This document shows positions 36,687 to 50,402 of a stretch of DNA of 64,000 nucleotides, in pieces (position 1 is the first letter of the stretch; every line of letters begins with the position of its first letter). Made by a program: the position numbers and the translations under genes. Source of the stretch: Citrus sinensis (taxonomy: Eukaryota > Streptophyta > Magnoliopsida > Sapindales > Rutaceae); NCBI RefSeq assembly GCF_022201045.2, contig NC_068562.1:5934001-5998000 (forward strand), written 5' to 3'. The notes under the pieces were generated by a model. The model searched no databases, was not told the origin of the DNA, and saw only the letters and a list, made by a program, of their open reading frames with translations.

Positions 36687-38849
36687 TCACCTCTGACGAA
36701 ATTTAGGTCGAACTGTGATCACTCCTGGCCTTGCCTCATCAAAACGATACCTGTTATATGGGGTAAGCAATCAGTATCTACCTGTGTATCAAAAAATTAA
36801 TAAAACATATGAAGGAGAGAAATGGGAAAAGGGGGTCACCGGCTTTCACTGAGAAAATTTTTAACTGCTTTTGGCAGTGCAGCCTGTCCCCGGCTATGAT
36901 TACCAATGCCTGTAAGAGAAAATAAAGCAAATGAGTGAAACTGTCCTCTAGACAAGAGTAAAAGGCTGAAAGCAAGTGCAAGACAAACAAAAGCAACTTA
37001 GAGAGTAGCAGGAGAGCATGCACGTTTGTTGTCCACAGGCATCTGTCATTCATAAAATGAAAAAACATACCCATAATAACTTGCAATGATTTTTGAAAAA
37101 ACGTACCTGTAATAACTTGCAATGATTTTTGTATCTGCCTCAATGATGATCGTTGTTTATCCACAACCTCCATGTCCATACAACCAAAAGACTCAAGTGA
37201 TGCAGTACATACCATCCCATTCTTTGACTTAACTTTCTTCGGAGATACTGAACAGTTCATAGGTCTCTGCATCTCAATTTTTTGCAGGCGTTCTTGCAAG
37301 GCCTGAACAGCTTCTGCTGCATGAAGACCATGTAAGTCCAACTTCCACATGTCATTTTCACTGTTCCTGATGCCTAGAATTTCTTTGGCAGCTTTGGAGT
37401 TGAGCCTTTCAGCAATTAACCATTCTTTCCGTGCCTTCAGCGAGTGCTGCTGGGCCGAAAAATGATCACCTCTTAGATAGGCATTATTGGCTGCCTTGGA
37501 GTGCTGAGATGCTGATCTGCACAGTGTAAAAAGTGAAAATCCTCAGTATCACTTATCTAGAAGTTCAACGCTCTTAAATTTCAAAGAAATCCACTAAATC
37601 TGTTACCAAAGAAACCCAAAGAAAAAAGGGAAAGAAAGAAGAAGAAGAAAACATATCCATATAGAATAATGTGTTAAAAAATTTTGGGATGAACATTGCA
37701 TGTAGAAACATAAATGTGATTCATGCCTCAATGCAACTCAATGTCAAAAGAGTGCACAGCGATTGTGTGCATTTTTACACAAGTGGAACCTTCCTCACGA
37801 ACACTTGGCCGTGCCATTTATAATCAGAGGCAATAAAAAATATTAAAATTTGATTCATATCAGAAACTTGAGATCATAAAATTCGTAAAAGATTTAGATT
37901 TTCACAAAGTTATTGAGCCTGAGTTTCCATCGTGCTGCATTGAGTTTAAAACTTGCATAGGAACATATAACATCCACGGCAATTGAAAAAAGAAAATGAG
38001 TTTTGCTATACATTTTACCATTTCCTAGATCTTGCATCCAGAACATAGCCAAGTTTGGCATATACATCTATTATCTAGCACATCAACCCTACATTAGCCT
38101 GCATACCTCATCATCTTCATTGCATCTTTTCGATGGACCAAGTAAACATCATCCTCTTCCCACTCGGGCTCAATAGGTAGAGATGATAACCGTTCCATAA
38201 TCGATTTCATACCATCATCTTTATCAGAAACATTTATCACACTGGAGGCACGTACATCTACTGATTCTATGAAGTTGTCGTTAACACCGTCCCCAGTAGT
38301 AGTGCTTAAATTAGAAAGGTCTAATGCCTTCTCTAAAAAACAAATTTCACCACCCTTTCTGTAACATGGAGACTCATCAATCGTAGAACTCGATTCTGCA
38401 ATTTTTGTTTCCTTATTCTCTTCAGCGCTGCCACTGCTGGAAACCATTCCTTCCAATAAATTTGAGGCCCGCTTGATGTCGTTATCAACAGCTTCCATGA
38501 GATCTTCAATCAAGCTATTGTCAGCCCAAGAGTGAAGCGCTTTGAGTTTCTTGAGGGCCAAATCACGACTGTGTTGCTCAATCGCCTTATGCCCATGCTT
38601 CCCTTTATAATCACACTCATTTTCCTCTGTTAAAGTTGGAAATTCCACAGAGGGGCGAAGAACAGAGGAGAAAGGCTTTACTAACACATCAGTATTTCTT
38701 GATACATTTTCACAGTTACGAAGAGAGGTGAGAGTGCTTGATATGGGCGGATAAGAGTCCTTGTCAGTCTCAGGAGCAAGACCTTGTTTCTGCCGCTGCT
38801 TGAGATCAAAAGCAGCCCAGCCAGGTGATTTCACCCTTGTTAATGACAT
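36687..38849 (-). CDS. DUF1771 and Smr (small MutS-related) domain protein
   Basis: Smr domains bind or nick nucleic acids; the plant function is unsettled. Minus-strand exons: 38849-38107, 37516-37107, 36909-36840 and 36750-36687 (1287 bp, 428 aa). The start is the ATG of MSLTRVKSPGWAAF; the frame stays open two codons farther but without another ATG. Residues 1 to about 245 are low-complexity and acidic, with a helical ALKKLKALHSWADNSL segment. DUF1771 follows (SASQHSKAANNAYLRGDHFSA...LKARKEW). The Smr domain has LDLHGL (LDxH motif), then VITGIGNHSRG, then YRFDEARPGVITV. It resembles Arabidopsis At5g23520 (from memory). A 36-bp duplication at the exon 2 donor offers a second in-frame splice site. 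Confidence 0.9.
37065..37136. repeat. 36-bp tandem duplication spanning a splice donor
   Basis: The unit ACRTACCyrTAATAACTTGC... is repeated once, at 37065-37100 and from 37101. On the minus strand each copy carries a donor: GTACGT (37106-37101) ends the canonical exon, and GTATGT (37070-37065) lies exactly 36 nt downstream. Use of the second adds 12 residues in frame (GTFFQKSLQVIM) just before the GIGNHSRG motif of the Smr domain. Confidence 0.85.
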
Positions 38850-40826
38850 TTTCACATATGAAGAGCTAGAAGCGATACCAATCTTGTGTCATGCGCTGCT
38901 GTATGGCGATCGTTGGCCCCCTTCTTATGATTGAGACGGAGTCTTCAACTTGCAGTCTTGTTTTGAGGATACCACAACTCAAGGATACAACTTACAAAGG
39001 GACCTAACAGACAACAGATTTTAAAACAAATAAGTTTGAAATAAAAGCTGATTTTTTCCCCGCTTTCCCATTAAGAAACGGAAATGATATTCAACAGTGT
39101 TGATAAAAAAACATACAATAACACTACATAAGAAAGTAAGAAACAGGCTGCTCTTTCAATAACAGCTGTTATTGCTGTAAACAAATGCTAACGTATTTGG
39201 TAATACGAAATAACGAGTATTAACGACTATTGTAGGTTTAGTTTTCATCTAACAAATAGCAGATACTCGAAGCCGAAGGCTTTTCGTTTAACAAAAGAAC
39301 CGATAGAAAATCGCCAACAATTCCATGGACCCAAAAAAAAAAAAAAAAAAAACAAATAGACCGTGCTTATTTCATACTAAACGAATTATTAATAAAAACA
39401 AACAAATAAAAATAAAGCAACAGGGAAAACACCTGTATTTGCTGAGAGAGATAGACAAACTATACACGATTCTTCAGCGTTATTTGGGAGGGAATAATAA
39501 CCAAGGCGTGAGTCGATCTAACGGCTGAGAAGAGATCAACAGAAACTTATAAGAATCAAACGGCTTGTATTGTGAAAGAAAAGCAGCTCGGACGACAGAT
39601 GATGAACCACTGCATCTCTGTTTATCCATAAACTCTTTCTTCGTTGCTGCTGGTTGACTTTCGGAAACGCAGATCAAGATTTTTCTGCTGTGGTGGTTTC
39701 CTCGACCCAAGACTTCGAGGGGGTATAAAAAGGAAAATCACAACAGACGAACTGCCTTTCCGAATTGACTAAAATCTCCTTAACCATTAAAATAAGGATC
39801 ACACGGTTCGGGGTAAAATTGGAAAATCGGTAAGTGCGGACTTTGATAAAATATTGACTAAAAGAAAATTAACGGAGACTAAAATGAAACGTTAAGGACG
39901 GTAAAAAAAAGGGGGATAAATTTGACGCAGGTAATGGTATTATTGAAATTTAAAATGGAAGATCGGGATGTTTTTGTAGGTAATCCGACGGCTGAGAAGA
40001 TTTGGCAGCAATTTTCAAAAGCCAATCATTCAATGAAGAGATTCGATACGTAATCCCGTATTTGAACGTTCAGAAGGTTCAGAGTTTGGGAAAAAAATAA
40101 AATAAAAAAATAAAAATAAAAGGAAACTGAATCTGTGGGACAGAGAGAGAAGATGCGCGTATCGCCCTAGGCGTCATAAGTTAACAGGTAATGTGATATG
40201 TCAGTGCCATCGCCCTTGATTGATCTCTCAAATTTGACAACTCTGTTCAACTAGTCAAAGCATTTTACATCTTCTCAATTGAGCTCGAGTTCCAATCTGG
40301 TTCCTCTCTCTGTCATCGTTTAAGCATCTCCGATTTGCAATTCTTATCAAGCAAGTTCGTCTCTCCCTCATATCAAATTTTACATGCGTTTCTAGCTCGA
40401 TTTATTGATTAATCTTCAATTTTATATTTAGGTGTATTAAAATGACGCTTTTCGTCATCTGAATTCGGTTCAAATGTCGATCAAGTTTGAAATCAGCTGC
40501 TTGAATTGATTAAATTTGATTTTTTTTCTTTATGCTGGATCGAACTAGCAAGTGTTGAAATTTGCACGTAATTCTCTCAATTTATATATTTTTCTCAATG
40601 GATCCGAGTCGACGTGTACCTTGTTACATTGACTTAATCTTAGTTATGTTACTTTCTGTTTAATTATGCTTTTGGATGCTAATTGTGGATATTAAGAAGC
40701 AAGATGCTTGCAGGGAGCAGGTGTCTGCGCCGAATATTGATTGTACATTAGCTGAGGCAGTGTACTGATTTCTTCTTGACTGATGGTTGAAGCCTCTCTG
40801 CTTGTCAAATTGCGATACTGAGTAGA
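38850..40826. promoter_or_regulatory. Bidirectional promoter region between the Smr-domain gene and LCB1
   Basis: The two genes diverge from this 2-kb interval, which must hold both promoters and leaders. The LCB1 leader probably starts in the TC-rich stretch around 40250-40370 and may contain an intron with a donor near 40355, because the DNA between there and the ATG is T-rich and intron-like. Poly-A runs lie near 39330. The element boundaries are not defined by the sequence alone. Confidence 0.4.
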
Positions 40827-43800
40827 ATGGCATCTTTCATTTTGAACTTCGTTAATACTATGCTAAATCGGGTGAAATTGGCCTTAGATTCTCCTTCTGC
40901 CGGAGCGGTTGTTTTTGGAGTGCACATCAGCGGTAGGCTTCAAAATCCAATATACCTGCTAGTATTCTTGTCTGTTTAACAGCTGGACATTGTTTGATTT
41001 ACTTAGATGTCTTTGCAATCTGATGATTCAGGTCATTTATTCGTGGAAGTTCTTCTTCTGGTGGTCATCCTTTTCCTACTTTCTCAAAAGAGTTACAAGC
41101 CTCCTAAGCGACCGCTGACAAAGAAGGTTTGTGCTGCAGTTTTATTATCAACTCTATATTTCATTTGTTCAATTCCTGTAAAAATGAAGCATTTGGGTTT
41201 CTTCTTTCAGTTAAGAATATTACTAATGGTAAGGGTGATAGGCACTTCTGTTATGATAGCAAGCTTAATATTTATTAGGTGGATTCTTATTCTACAAGTT
41301 TGTTAAAAGAAGCAATAATAGTAACAAGTTACTGGCAAATCTGTCTTGTATTCATTTTTAAGTATATCCTTTATATTGGATTTATCAAGAAGGGAGGTTG
41401 GTGACTGTAGTCAATTTATAATTTTTTCCATGGGCTTTTCTGCAAGTGTGGTCTTTGGATAATGTTCTTGACGTTGTATGGTTACACACATCACCATCTC
41501 TAGCTGCCAAGACCAGGTCTGTTTTGCTGTTTTATATGGAGAATGCTGAGTATTTTGACCTAGGCCTGCTTAAGTTGATTTCATTTCTCTCTGCTGCTGA
41601 ATGAAACATATACCAATGCAATTGCAACTCTGTCTGATTTGAAATTCTAAAAGATTTAGTCAGAATTTCCTGAAAATGTTGCGAAAAACTGAAAATATGT
41701 GATTTTTGATAAATTTCTTGCTAGGATATAAATTAAATTCAAACTTTTCTGAAAGTATAAAATCTTTGTCCTGTGTTGTTATCTGTTAAGCATCATGACA
41801 TTATCAAGAATTTCTCCATCTAACGTATGTGATTAAATGTATTTCTTCCTTTATGAGGTTCATCTGTTTATGCATGTATATTCAATTTGCCATTATATTT
41901 ATTATCTCTCATTTGAGCTATATTTATCAAGGCTAAGTTATGGACATAGTGTTGTATGGTGTATTTTTAGATTTTAATTTGTACTAAATCTTTTGATTTA
42001 ATATCCTATAAAAAAAAAGTCTTTTGGTAATACCACCTATTTTGGTGTTGGTTATCTTGCATCTTACGAACATTGCTTAAATATTTTGCATGATGACCGT
42101 AGGAAATAGATGAGCTATGTGATGAGTGGGTTCCAGAATCCCTTATTCCACCGATTATAGAAGAGATGCAATGTGAGCCTCCAGTGCTGGAAAGGTGAAA
42201 AAAGAAAGTTTTTTTTTATGGTAGAATTCTATTTGACTCTTGAAAAATTATATTTCTTGTACTTTTATATTATATATTATTTTCTGGCCTGCCATCTTGG
42301 ATTCAGTGAATACCGTCTATCTTCTTATTATTAATTTTATGTTCCTTTTTTTTCCTGCTCTCTTTACATCAGTTGAGTTTCTTTCATTGTCATTACTGCA
42401 AATATCATATGAATTAAAGTGTAATTTACAAAACCAATGTTATTCGCATTACCTTTTCTTAAATAAATTTGATCTCGGTGTTTGTAAAAATAATTTTTCT
42501 TTTGTGTAAAATGTTTGTTTTATAAGATACTTGCAGGAAATTGTCATATTGAGATTATAAATTCTTTCTAGTCACTTATTGTCCAGAGTCATGCAACTTA
42601 AAATTTTATACACATTAAATATTATGCCCTGACCACACAGTAGTCAAATAGTATTCTGAAAGATAGCCTGGCTGATGAGTTGCTTTTTATGCAGTGCTGC
42701 AGGGCCGCATACAATAATTAGTGGAAAAGAAGTTGTGAATTTTGCTTCAGCAAATTATCTTGGATTGATAGGACATGAGAAATTACTTGTAAGAAAGACT
42801 GTTTTCATTGTCAAATTAATTTTTTCCCCATGATAATAGATTTTGTTGGATAGATCAGTCATAAAAATATTCTACCTTAGGAGTCATGTACCTCTGCATT
42901 GGAGAAATATGGTGTCGGCTCTTGTGGACCTCGTGGCTTCTATGGAACAATAGGTCAGACTGAGCTTTGCAACTACTTTCAAAATGGACTAAACTGAAGT
43001 TACTTTTGTTTTTTTTTTTAACTATATGGGCATGATGCACATTTTTACAAGTTTCTTTGTTCAGATGTTCACCTTGATTGTGAGGCCAGAATTGCTAAGT
43101 TTCTTGGAACTCCTGATTCAATCCTCTATTCTTATGGACTTTCCACCATGTTCAGTGCAATTCCCTGTTTCTGCAAAAAAGGAGATCTCATTGTTGCGTA
43201 AGTATTGGAGTCTTGTAAGTTAAACTTTCAGTGCTCTCTCTCTCTCTCTTCCCCCCCCCCCCCCCCCCCCAAAGAGAGAGTAAATTTAGAGTTTGCATTA
43301 TGATTTAAATCAGTTATTGTAAGATGATCAGTATTTCTAACGGTAGTAAGTGGAAATGTAATTATTTCTCCTTTCTGTGTGTGTCATTGCTGTGGCCTCA
43401 ATTTGTTGACCTAATATAATTTTTGTTCAATTTAGAATTTTCCCTTGCTAAATGACATTTCACTGTCCTTACTAATATATGATTACATCTAGAGATGCCA
43501 ATTTATGACATTGGCGTTGATCTTGCTCTTTCATGATATTGCCTAATAACCTCTTTGACAATATTAAATGGAGAAACAGCTGTATTGGCGATTGGAAATT
43601 TTGAACCATATGGGATTAATTTGAGTTATAACTAATCAGATGCTTTAAAGGAATGATTTACATGGTTATAAGAGCAATACTTTAAGCCACAATGTTTCTT
43701 GTTTCCCCTATTTTCTAATATTTGATGGTACTCTTTTCATTAATTACTTGGTAGCTTCCTTATATTGGCTCAGGATTGGAGCTTTTGCTTCTTAATTAGT

Positions 43801-46272
43801 TTTCTAAATAGAAGTTGTTCTTGTTTTCTTCTTCCAGTGATGAGGGAGTGCATTGGGGAATTCAAAATGGCCTTTATCTCTCTAGAAGTACAGTTGTCTA
43901 CTTCAAGCACAATGACATGGATTCTTTACGAAATACTTTGGAGAGGGTCACTGCTGATAACAAGCGGGCTAAGAAACTACGACGCTACATTGTGGTTGAG
44001 GCCGTGTATCAGGTATCCCTTGTGAAATGCTACATTTGCTACTTATGTCCTTGATGTTTAAATGTAATTTGAAATGCTAGAGTGAGATAAGAAATAATAA
44101 AAATTTTTATGCTAAAATTTGTAGAATTCTGGGCAAATAGCGCCGTTGGATGAGTTAATCAGATTGAAGGAGAAATACCGGTTCCGTGTTTTTCTGGATG
44201 AGAGTAACTCATTTGGTGTACTTGGTCGTTCTGGCAGAGGCCTTACTGAGCATTGTGGAGTTCCGGTATGTTCTGAAGATTTATTATGCTATTATTTTTG
44301 TTTTAATCTCTGTGACTTATGGTGGTATGGCCTTGTAGGTTGACAAGATAGATATTGTAACTGCTGCTATGGGACATGCATTGGCCACTGAGGGGGGATT
44401 CTGCACGGGTAGTGCTCGAGTTGTTGATCACCAAGTATGTAAATTATGCTTTATGAAAACCATCTAGATTTGAGTTGCAGTTTAATATTGTTTCTGAAAA
44501 CGTTTCCAATATTGCAACAAGTCATAAACATATTAAATGCATTCGGTGCTGCATTTGAAAAATATGAATTGAATGAGATTAAATTCAGTCAAAGTTAGCA
44601 GCACCAACTTGCGGTTGTTTTATGCGTTTTTGGAAAATGAGATTTGTGAAAACATATTTCTACTCTATTTCTCAAGATTAATAGCACTTGACTTACTTTC
44701 ATTCTTTTCATTCTCCAACAACTACTATCAAGAATCAAGATACACTACTAGGTCTAGGTGCATCCTCTGATCCTTCAAATGCAAATTGATTCTCTTTTCA
44801 TTTCACCCAAAAGAAAAACAAACAAAAATGAAAGATAAAGAAGGTTGTGAAACAATACTGAAAAGTTCTGAACTATTAAGATGAACACGGAAATTTTGGC
44901 AAATGTTTATATCTTTATTAATTTACAAATGCTAATTACTGGCAGCGATTGAGCAGTTCTGGATATGTTTTTTCTGCTTCTTTGCCCCCATACCTTGCGA
45001 GTGCTGCAATTACTGCTATTGATGTCCTTGAAGAAAATCCTGATTTGATAACAAAACTGAAGATAAACACTGCCATATTGCGGACAGGTAGGTTTCTAAA
45101 TCACTTTTTACCATCATAAACTTGCTTCATGTTCTGATCCCAAAAAATTTTTTTTTTTACTTTTTTGGTTATATATTGGTGTAAGCATTCATAAAGGTTG
45201 TTTGCATTTTCATATATAACATTGTGATGGCTTTTAAGAATTAGTGCTTGATATGATGTAAGACGTTATTTTGGATTATAGAATTTTGTTATTTTAGATC
45301 TTTCGATATTTTCTCTTTTAATTAAAATCAGTTATGGTATGTGTTTTAGTATTTTATTTCCATTATAATTGCGATTTAGTTTCTCTACTAAGTTAACTTA
45401 TGGAAGTAGGTTTATTCTATTATAAATAGAAAGGTCTTATTATTGTTCTCATAATTTCAACTTCAATTATTCAATAAAACCCCTCTTCATAATTCCTTTG
45501 GGATTATTTATCAAAATCTCTCTTGTAGAGTCGTTTAGATTATAACGTCATCTAATCTCACTTTTAAACGTTGTCAAAATCTGATTGAGTTGTTTGGATT
45601 AGAACGAGATCTAATCACACTTCGATTAGAGTGTAACCTAGTCTGGTTGGCTTGGTCTGGTGTTAGAACGATATTTAGTGTTTTTCTACCCTATCAATTT
45701 GCTTCTGCTACCCCACCCTGTCATGATAGAGCATGCCTTCACAACAATCAAATCTTTTTTATTGGTAGCATGGAAATTGAATGATTCTTGGCAATTGAAT
45801 GATTCTGGTGGTGTACCTAAGAACTGAATTTGGAGTTATCCTTGACTTTTTGTATTGGGCCACCGCAGGCTTATCGGATATTCATGGGCTCTCAATTGCG
45901 AGTAACCCAGAATCACCCATTGTTTTTCTCATCCTAGAAAAGTCAACAGGTTCAATGAAAAATGATCTACAGCTGCTTGAGGATATTGCTGATTGGGTAA
46001 GCATTGTTCTTTGGCGTCATACTTGAATCTTTATTTGTTATTTGTTTAGTCAATATCTGTGTTGATTCGGTTTTCTTTTGCTTTTACATTTGCAGGCTTT
46101 GAAGGAAGACGGTGTATTTGTTGTCACTTCGAAAAGATCAATGCTCGATAAATGTCGTCTGCCTGTGGGAATTAGATTATTTGTTTCTGCTGCCCATTCA
46201 GAAGCTGACCTGGTGAAAGCTTGTGAATCTTTGAAGAGAATTTCTGCAGTGGTGCTGAGGGACCGTAATTGA
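40827..46272 (+). CDS. LCB1: Serine palmitoyltransferase LCB1 subunit
   Basis: The regulatory subunit that pairs with LCB2 in the endoplasmic reticulum to condense serine with palmitoyl-CoA, the first step of sphingolipid synthesis. Twelve exons: 40827-40932, 41032-41126, 42103-42194, 42695-42788, 42881-42953, 43065-43197, 43838-44012, 44125-44265, 44339-44434, 44946-45087, 45869-45996 and 46096-46272; 1452 bp, 483 aa, as in Arabidopsis LCB1. One membrane segment lies near residues 36-55 ([16 protein letters not shown]). The aminotransferase-like fold follows, with [13 protein letters not shown] (Cys144, the position equivalent to the human SPTLC1 neuropathy site) and [21 protein letters not shown]. 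As expected for LCB1, the PLP-binding lysine is absent ([12 protein letters not shown]), since catalysis uses LCB2. It looks fully intact. Confidence 0.96.
43233..43280. repeat. (CT)n and C-homopolymer tract in LCB1 intron 6
   Basis: About eight CT units are followed by some 20 C, then AAAGAGAGAG. The purine tail can pair with the CT run, leaving the C tract in a loop. It lies inside the intron between exons 6 and 7, and its length is likely variable. Confidence 0.85.
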
Positions 46273-49200
46273 GTTATTCACACAGCATCTCATACTGCAC
46301 CAGTTCCATTGCATCGGATATGTTTCTGAATTGGCATTCATCTGTCAAACAATTTTGTTATTCAGGTATGCTCCCAAAGGGCTGCAGTTGTTGATAATTG
46401 TGTGTCATTCATTGTATTCATTTTTAATTGTGTTTTTCTTCGTGCTGCTTCCCAGCATGGAGCATGTTCAACTTAGCTCGAAGCTTTTCAGAACGACAGA
46501 ATTTGCTGACTTTTGTTAGTTAACAATAGAGAGATAGATGGTTTACTTTAGGGTAGATTGTTTACTTTACGGTATTAATAATTGCAGTTACCTTTGATTT
46601 TGTTTTTTCTTCTTTTTTTTTTGGGGTGGGTGGGGGTAAGTCTGCAGTTGCTGCAAAGCTTTTAGCATGGCTTTAGACAAACAGTAATGGTTTTGATGAC
46701 TAATTAAAACTGAGCATGAAATTATCTACAACTTTAGCCTCATAAAGTTTTGAATGTATAAGAACTGATATCAAATTGTGTATGCCTAGATTTACCTAAA
46801 CTCTTCTGCTATCTAACAACCGTACAATGATCTAATCTGAATATCTGATATACCCCATTAAAAATAAAATGAATAGAATTTTCTGGAAGTGTCCAAATGT
46901 TCTCAAGTAATCCAATTAATTTAAGAGAACTAAACTTATTAGCTTTAAGCTGGCTGCCAGCCATTTGCAAAATCACACGTAGTGGATCATGAACTAGCAG
47001 TTCCATGTTATATAGGATTCCTTTCTTGTGAATAATTGTGAATCCGATTCCTTGTGTTTTTAAGACCAATAAATAATTTGCTGAGTTGTACATGGGCGGG
47101 AGACCTCTGATATTTTGTAGGAAAATGTTATTTGCGTAAGGTGTTGTGCATGACAAATAAAATAAGAATACTTGCTTGTAAAGATAAAATTAATTAAATG
47201 AATGAATTTATTTCTTTTAAACGTTTGTTGTTTTCAGTGGTCACGTGTAATATTATGCGTCATTTCACGTGTAAATAGTATTACTCTATCTTAAATATAT
47301 GTTGTTTCCAGGATATATTACGCCATTTGTGAGCGCCATGAAATATGTGTATATGAATTTTTCAAGCTTGTAATGGTTATGCCAATGGTCTCATAACCTA
47401 TTGGCAACGCCTACGCTCTTAGAGTATATGGATTCAACTCATTTGAGTTTGGATAAAATAGAATATTGAGCTGCATCATAATAGACTTAATGTAAAATAA
47501 TCATGATAGATTTTTTTTAATAAATATCAGTAAATTTCGATTGTAATATACATATAAAAAAAAGTTATATCACACTATGTAGTAATCAGAATCTAGCTAT
47601 AAAATTAAGCTTAAAAAACAACACCTTAATTAACTTTTCACAGAAAATCAGTTCCAATACAGTGTACTGAAATTAATTCTAGCTCACAATAAAATTCGGA
47701 AAAAAAAAAAACTATGCAGAAATCCGTCTACGGTACAGAGCAACTTTAAACAAATGCATGGAAAGGATATCGTGACTATAACTGCAGTACAACACTTGTA
47801 ATTTCTTTGATGAATTTAAAGATAATGAAGGGCATAGTATTCTGCTTCCAAGATGAATATGAAGCATCATATAATCTTTTGAACTCAAACTAATGTCATA
47901 CTCATTTGGAAGCAGAGCACTTTAACTTTCACCATGATGATGATCACGACGATGATGATTAGAAAATCAAAAGGAATAGAGATGTTATTTAATCCCATCG
48001 TCTACCAATCCGAGTTGGTGAAAATTTTTATGCTGGTTTGCTGTGGATCATGCTCGATCACCAATGTGAGTGGTTTTTTGAACTTTTTTTTTCTGTTGTT
48101 TATACGTTTTGCTATTGCTTTTGTTTCTTTATTTGGGCTTCTTTTTTTTTTTTTTTTTGGGCTTAATTTGTAGCTATTGTTTCTGATGGGTGATGTTGTT
48201 TATCAAGTGAGGAGTGATTAATTAATAATGGATACATTAATCAGCGAAATGGAAGTTGAAGATTTGGAGGTGGACCGCGCTTTCAAACCAATCCTTACAA
48301 GTAACGTAACTTCTAGTGAATGTAACATGGATGTGGACCCAGCTTTCATATAAGTAGCTTTTACATGCTTTATAAGAATTGTAAGTTGGGGAGCCACTAA
48401 AGTATATTTAATGTAATTTATATCCATTTACATAAATAGTGTATGGTGTGGGGTTCACGCATTGTACATGTGAGTGATATAAATTATATTTAAATGTAAT
48501 TTAACATTTACTTTGTAAGTTATTCAGACTGTAATCTAATAAACCTTAAATAAAAATATCTTAAAAAGTTTTTTTAAAAACAAAGGTTCTTTTTTTTCAA
48601 TAAAGATGTCCATATTGCTTCCATAGTATTTTACAAAGGAGAAAGAATGCAACTGACTTCACTTAATCATTTTTAATTGAGAAATAATAAATTCCTAAGT
48701 ATTCAAACCGTTGCTCTCATATTTGCGAGAGCAAGTGGTCCACCGATAAAAAGTAGTTTTGTTTGTTTTACTTACATATACACGAGGAACTTTTTTTTTC
48801 TTCTTTTCATTCGGTTAAACACATTTTACTTAAAAAAAATCATTCAAGAATGCATGAGATTTTAAATGAGAAAGAATTAACCATTTTTATACAGAAAATA
48901 GTAAAAGAAAAATTAGCAGAAAAACATAAAAAGACATAATAAAATTTTATCTTATAGTAATGTGCTATTTTTATACTATTTTGTATGCACATATCATTAT
49001 TGTTCACTCCATGAAAGAGACCTACCTCAAATTATCTTAATTGAAATTCAATCGAGAATTCATGTGCATTAAAAGTTTGTTGTAATTCGTGGTTGATATA
49101 ATATAATCGAAGGCCAATCCAAAAATATCAAATCTAAAGGGAAAACAAAAAAAAAAAATCTCTTACAACCGAAACATTCAACTTCAAAATTAAAAATTAA

Positions 49201-50402
49201 TGGAAGTTATTGCAAAGGGGACACCTTGAATACGGCATCTTTAATGTCATTATAGTGCTTTGCTAAATTACACCTTAAGGAAAATACAATTCTTATAAAA
49301 TATGTAAAAATTAATAGTATGACATTGATTAATATATTTTTTATTTTAATGGAAGAATTTTTACACTCACAATGTGTGAGTATAAAGATTTTTAGGAAAT
49401 ATAAAAGAATACACCGAATATTAAAACAGATTTAAAAATTTAAACAGTATTTTAAAAGATGAATATACACCGCATAATAATTTAGTATGTCAATATTAAA
49501 AGAAAAAAATAATAATAAGATGATTGATGAGCCATAAATTACATTCATTGAAAGTTAGTAAGACCCTCTTTATTACCGTCATTGATTGATCAGGGATGCA
49601 GCGCTGTATCACAGACTCCATTGATTATGCCTGCCACCTTGCCACATCTACAGTCTAATCCTAACAATCCAATTAAAGAACTTTGGGACTCTTCCCTCTG
49701 TTGTTGAAGTGGAGAAGTTATTTCCGCCTCTCACAAACTGAGTTGTGGGTCTCATTTGAGCCCACACCCTTGTGAGAGGCTGTAAGGTAGTAAAATCCTT
49801 TGTTATCTCTTTGCTCAAAAGAGATACGCATGGGAGTCAACTCACAAACCAATCAATTGGCTGTATTCTTAATCCAATCAATAGCCGACAAGTATTCGCA
49901 CATGGTCTACAGATTTAAATAAAATAAGTTAAAAATTTTCACAACAATTAAATGCAAGACCACCTTTATTTGTACACTTACACAAACGTTTGATTATGCT
50001 CTCACTAACATTTGAATAAATAAATCTACCACACCCATATTAACTAGAGAAGATTGATTTTTGAATATTTGGTGATCAGACCTAGCGCCCTAAAATAAAT
50101 CATCCACTGTGACAAAAATAATATCGATTAATTAGACCTAATAATTTTTTGATTACAAAATACCAATAACATTGTTATCATGATTACAAAAAACAACAAT
50201 TAGCTATGCTTTGTTTTAAAAGAAAAATATTTTTATTAATGAAGTACTTTTTATTCATAGATTATCTCATTAAGCACACCGCATCTCACAATATAAATAG
50301 CACAATATTTTATACTTCTCCACAATACCGACGGACACCAAGGCATTCCTCCGTAATTTACGAATATTACGAGATTTATTATGTAAAAGTAAAACACACC
50401 AC
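46273..50402. other. Intergenic region between LCB1 and the carboxylesterase
   Basis: It starts with the LCB1 3'-UTR (to about 46600). The rest is A+T-rich with no credible gene. A stretch at about 47375-47455 reads like a decayed tRNA-derived head (GGTCTCATAACCTATTGGCAA ... GGATTCAACTC) and might be SINE-related. Short open frames at 46809-47156, 47934-48173 and 50206-50457 show no family resemblance. Confidence 0.35.

Noticed and set aside
47934-48173. Open frame beginning with repeated methionines
   Set aside because: It is driven by a GATGATGAT simple repeat and a T-rich tail, with no homologous features.
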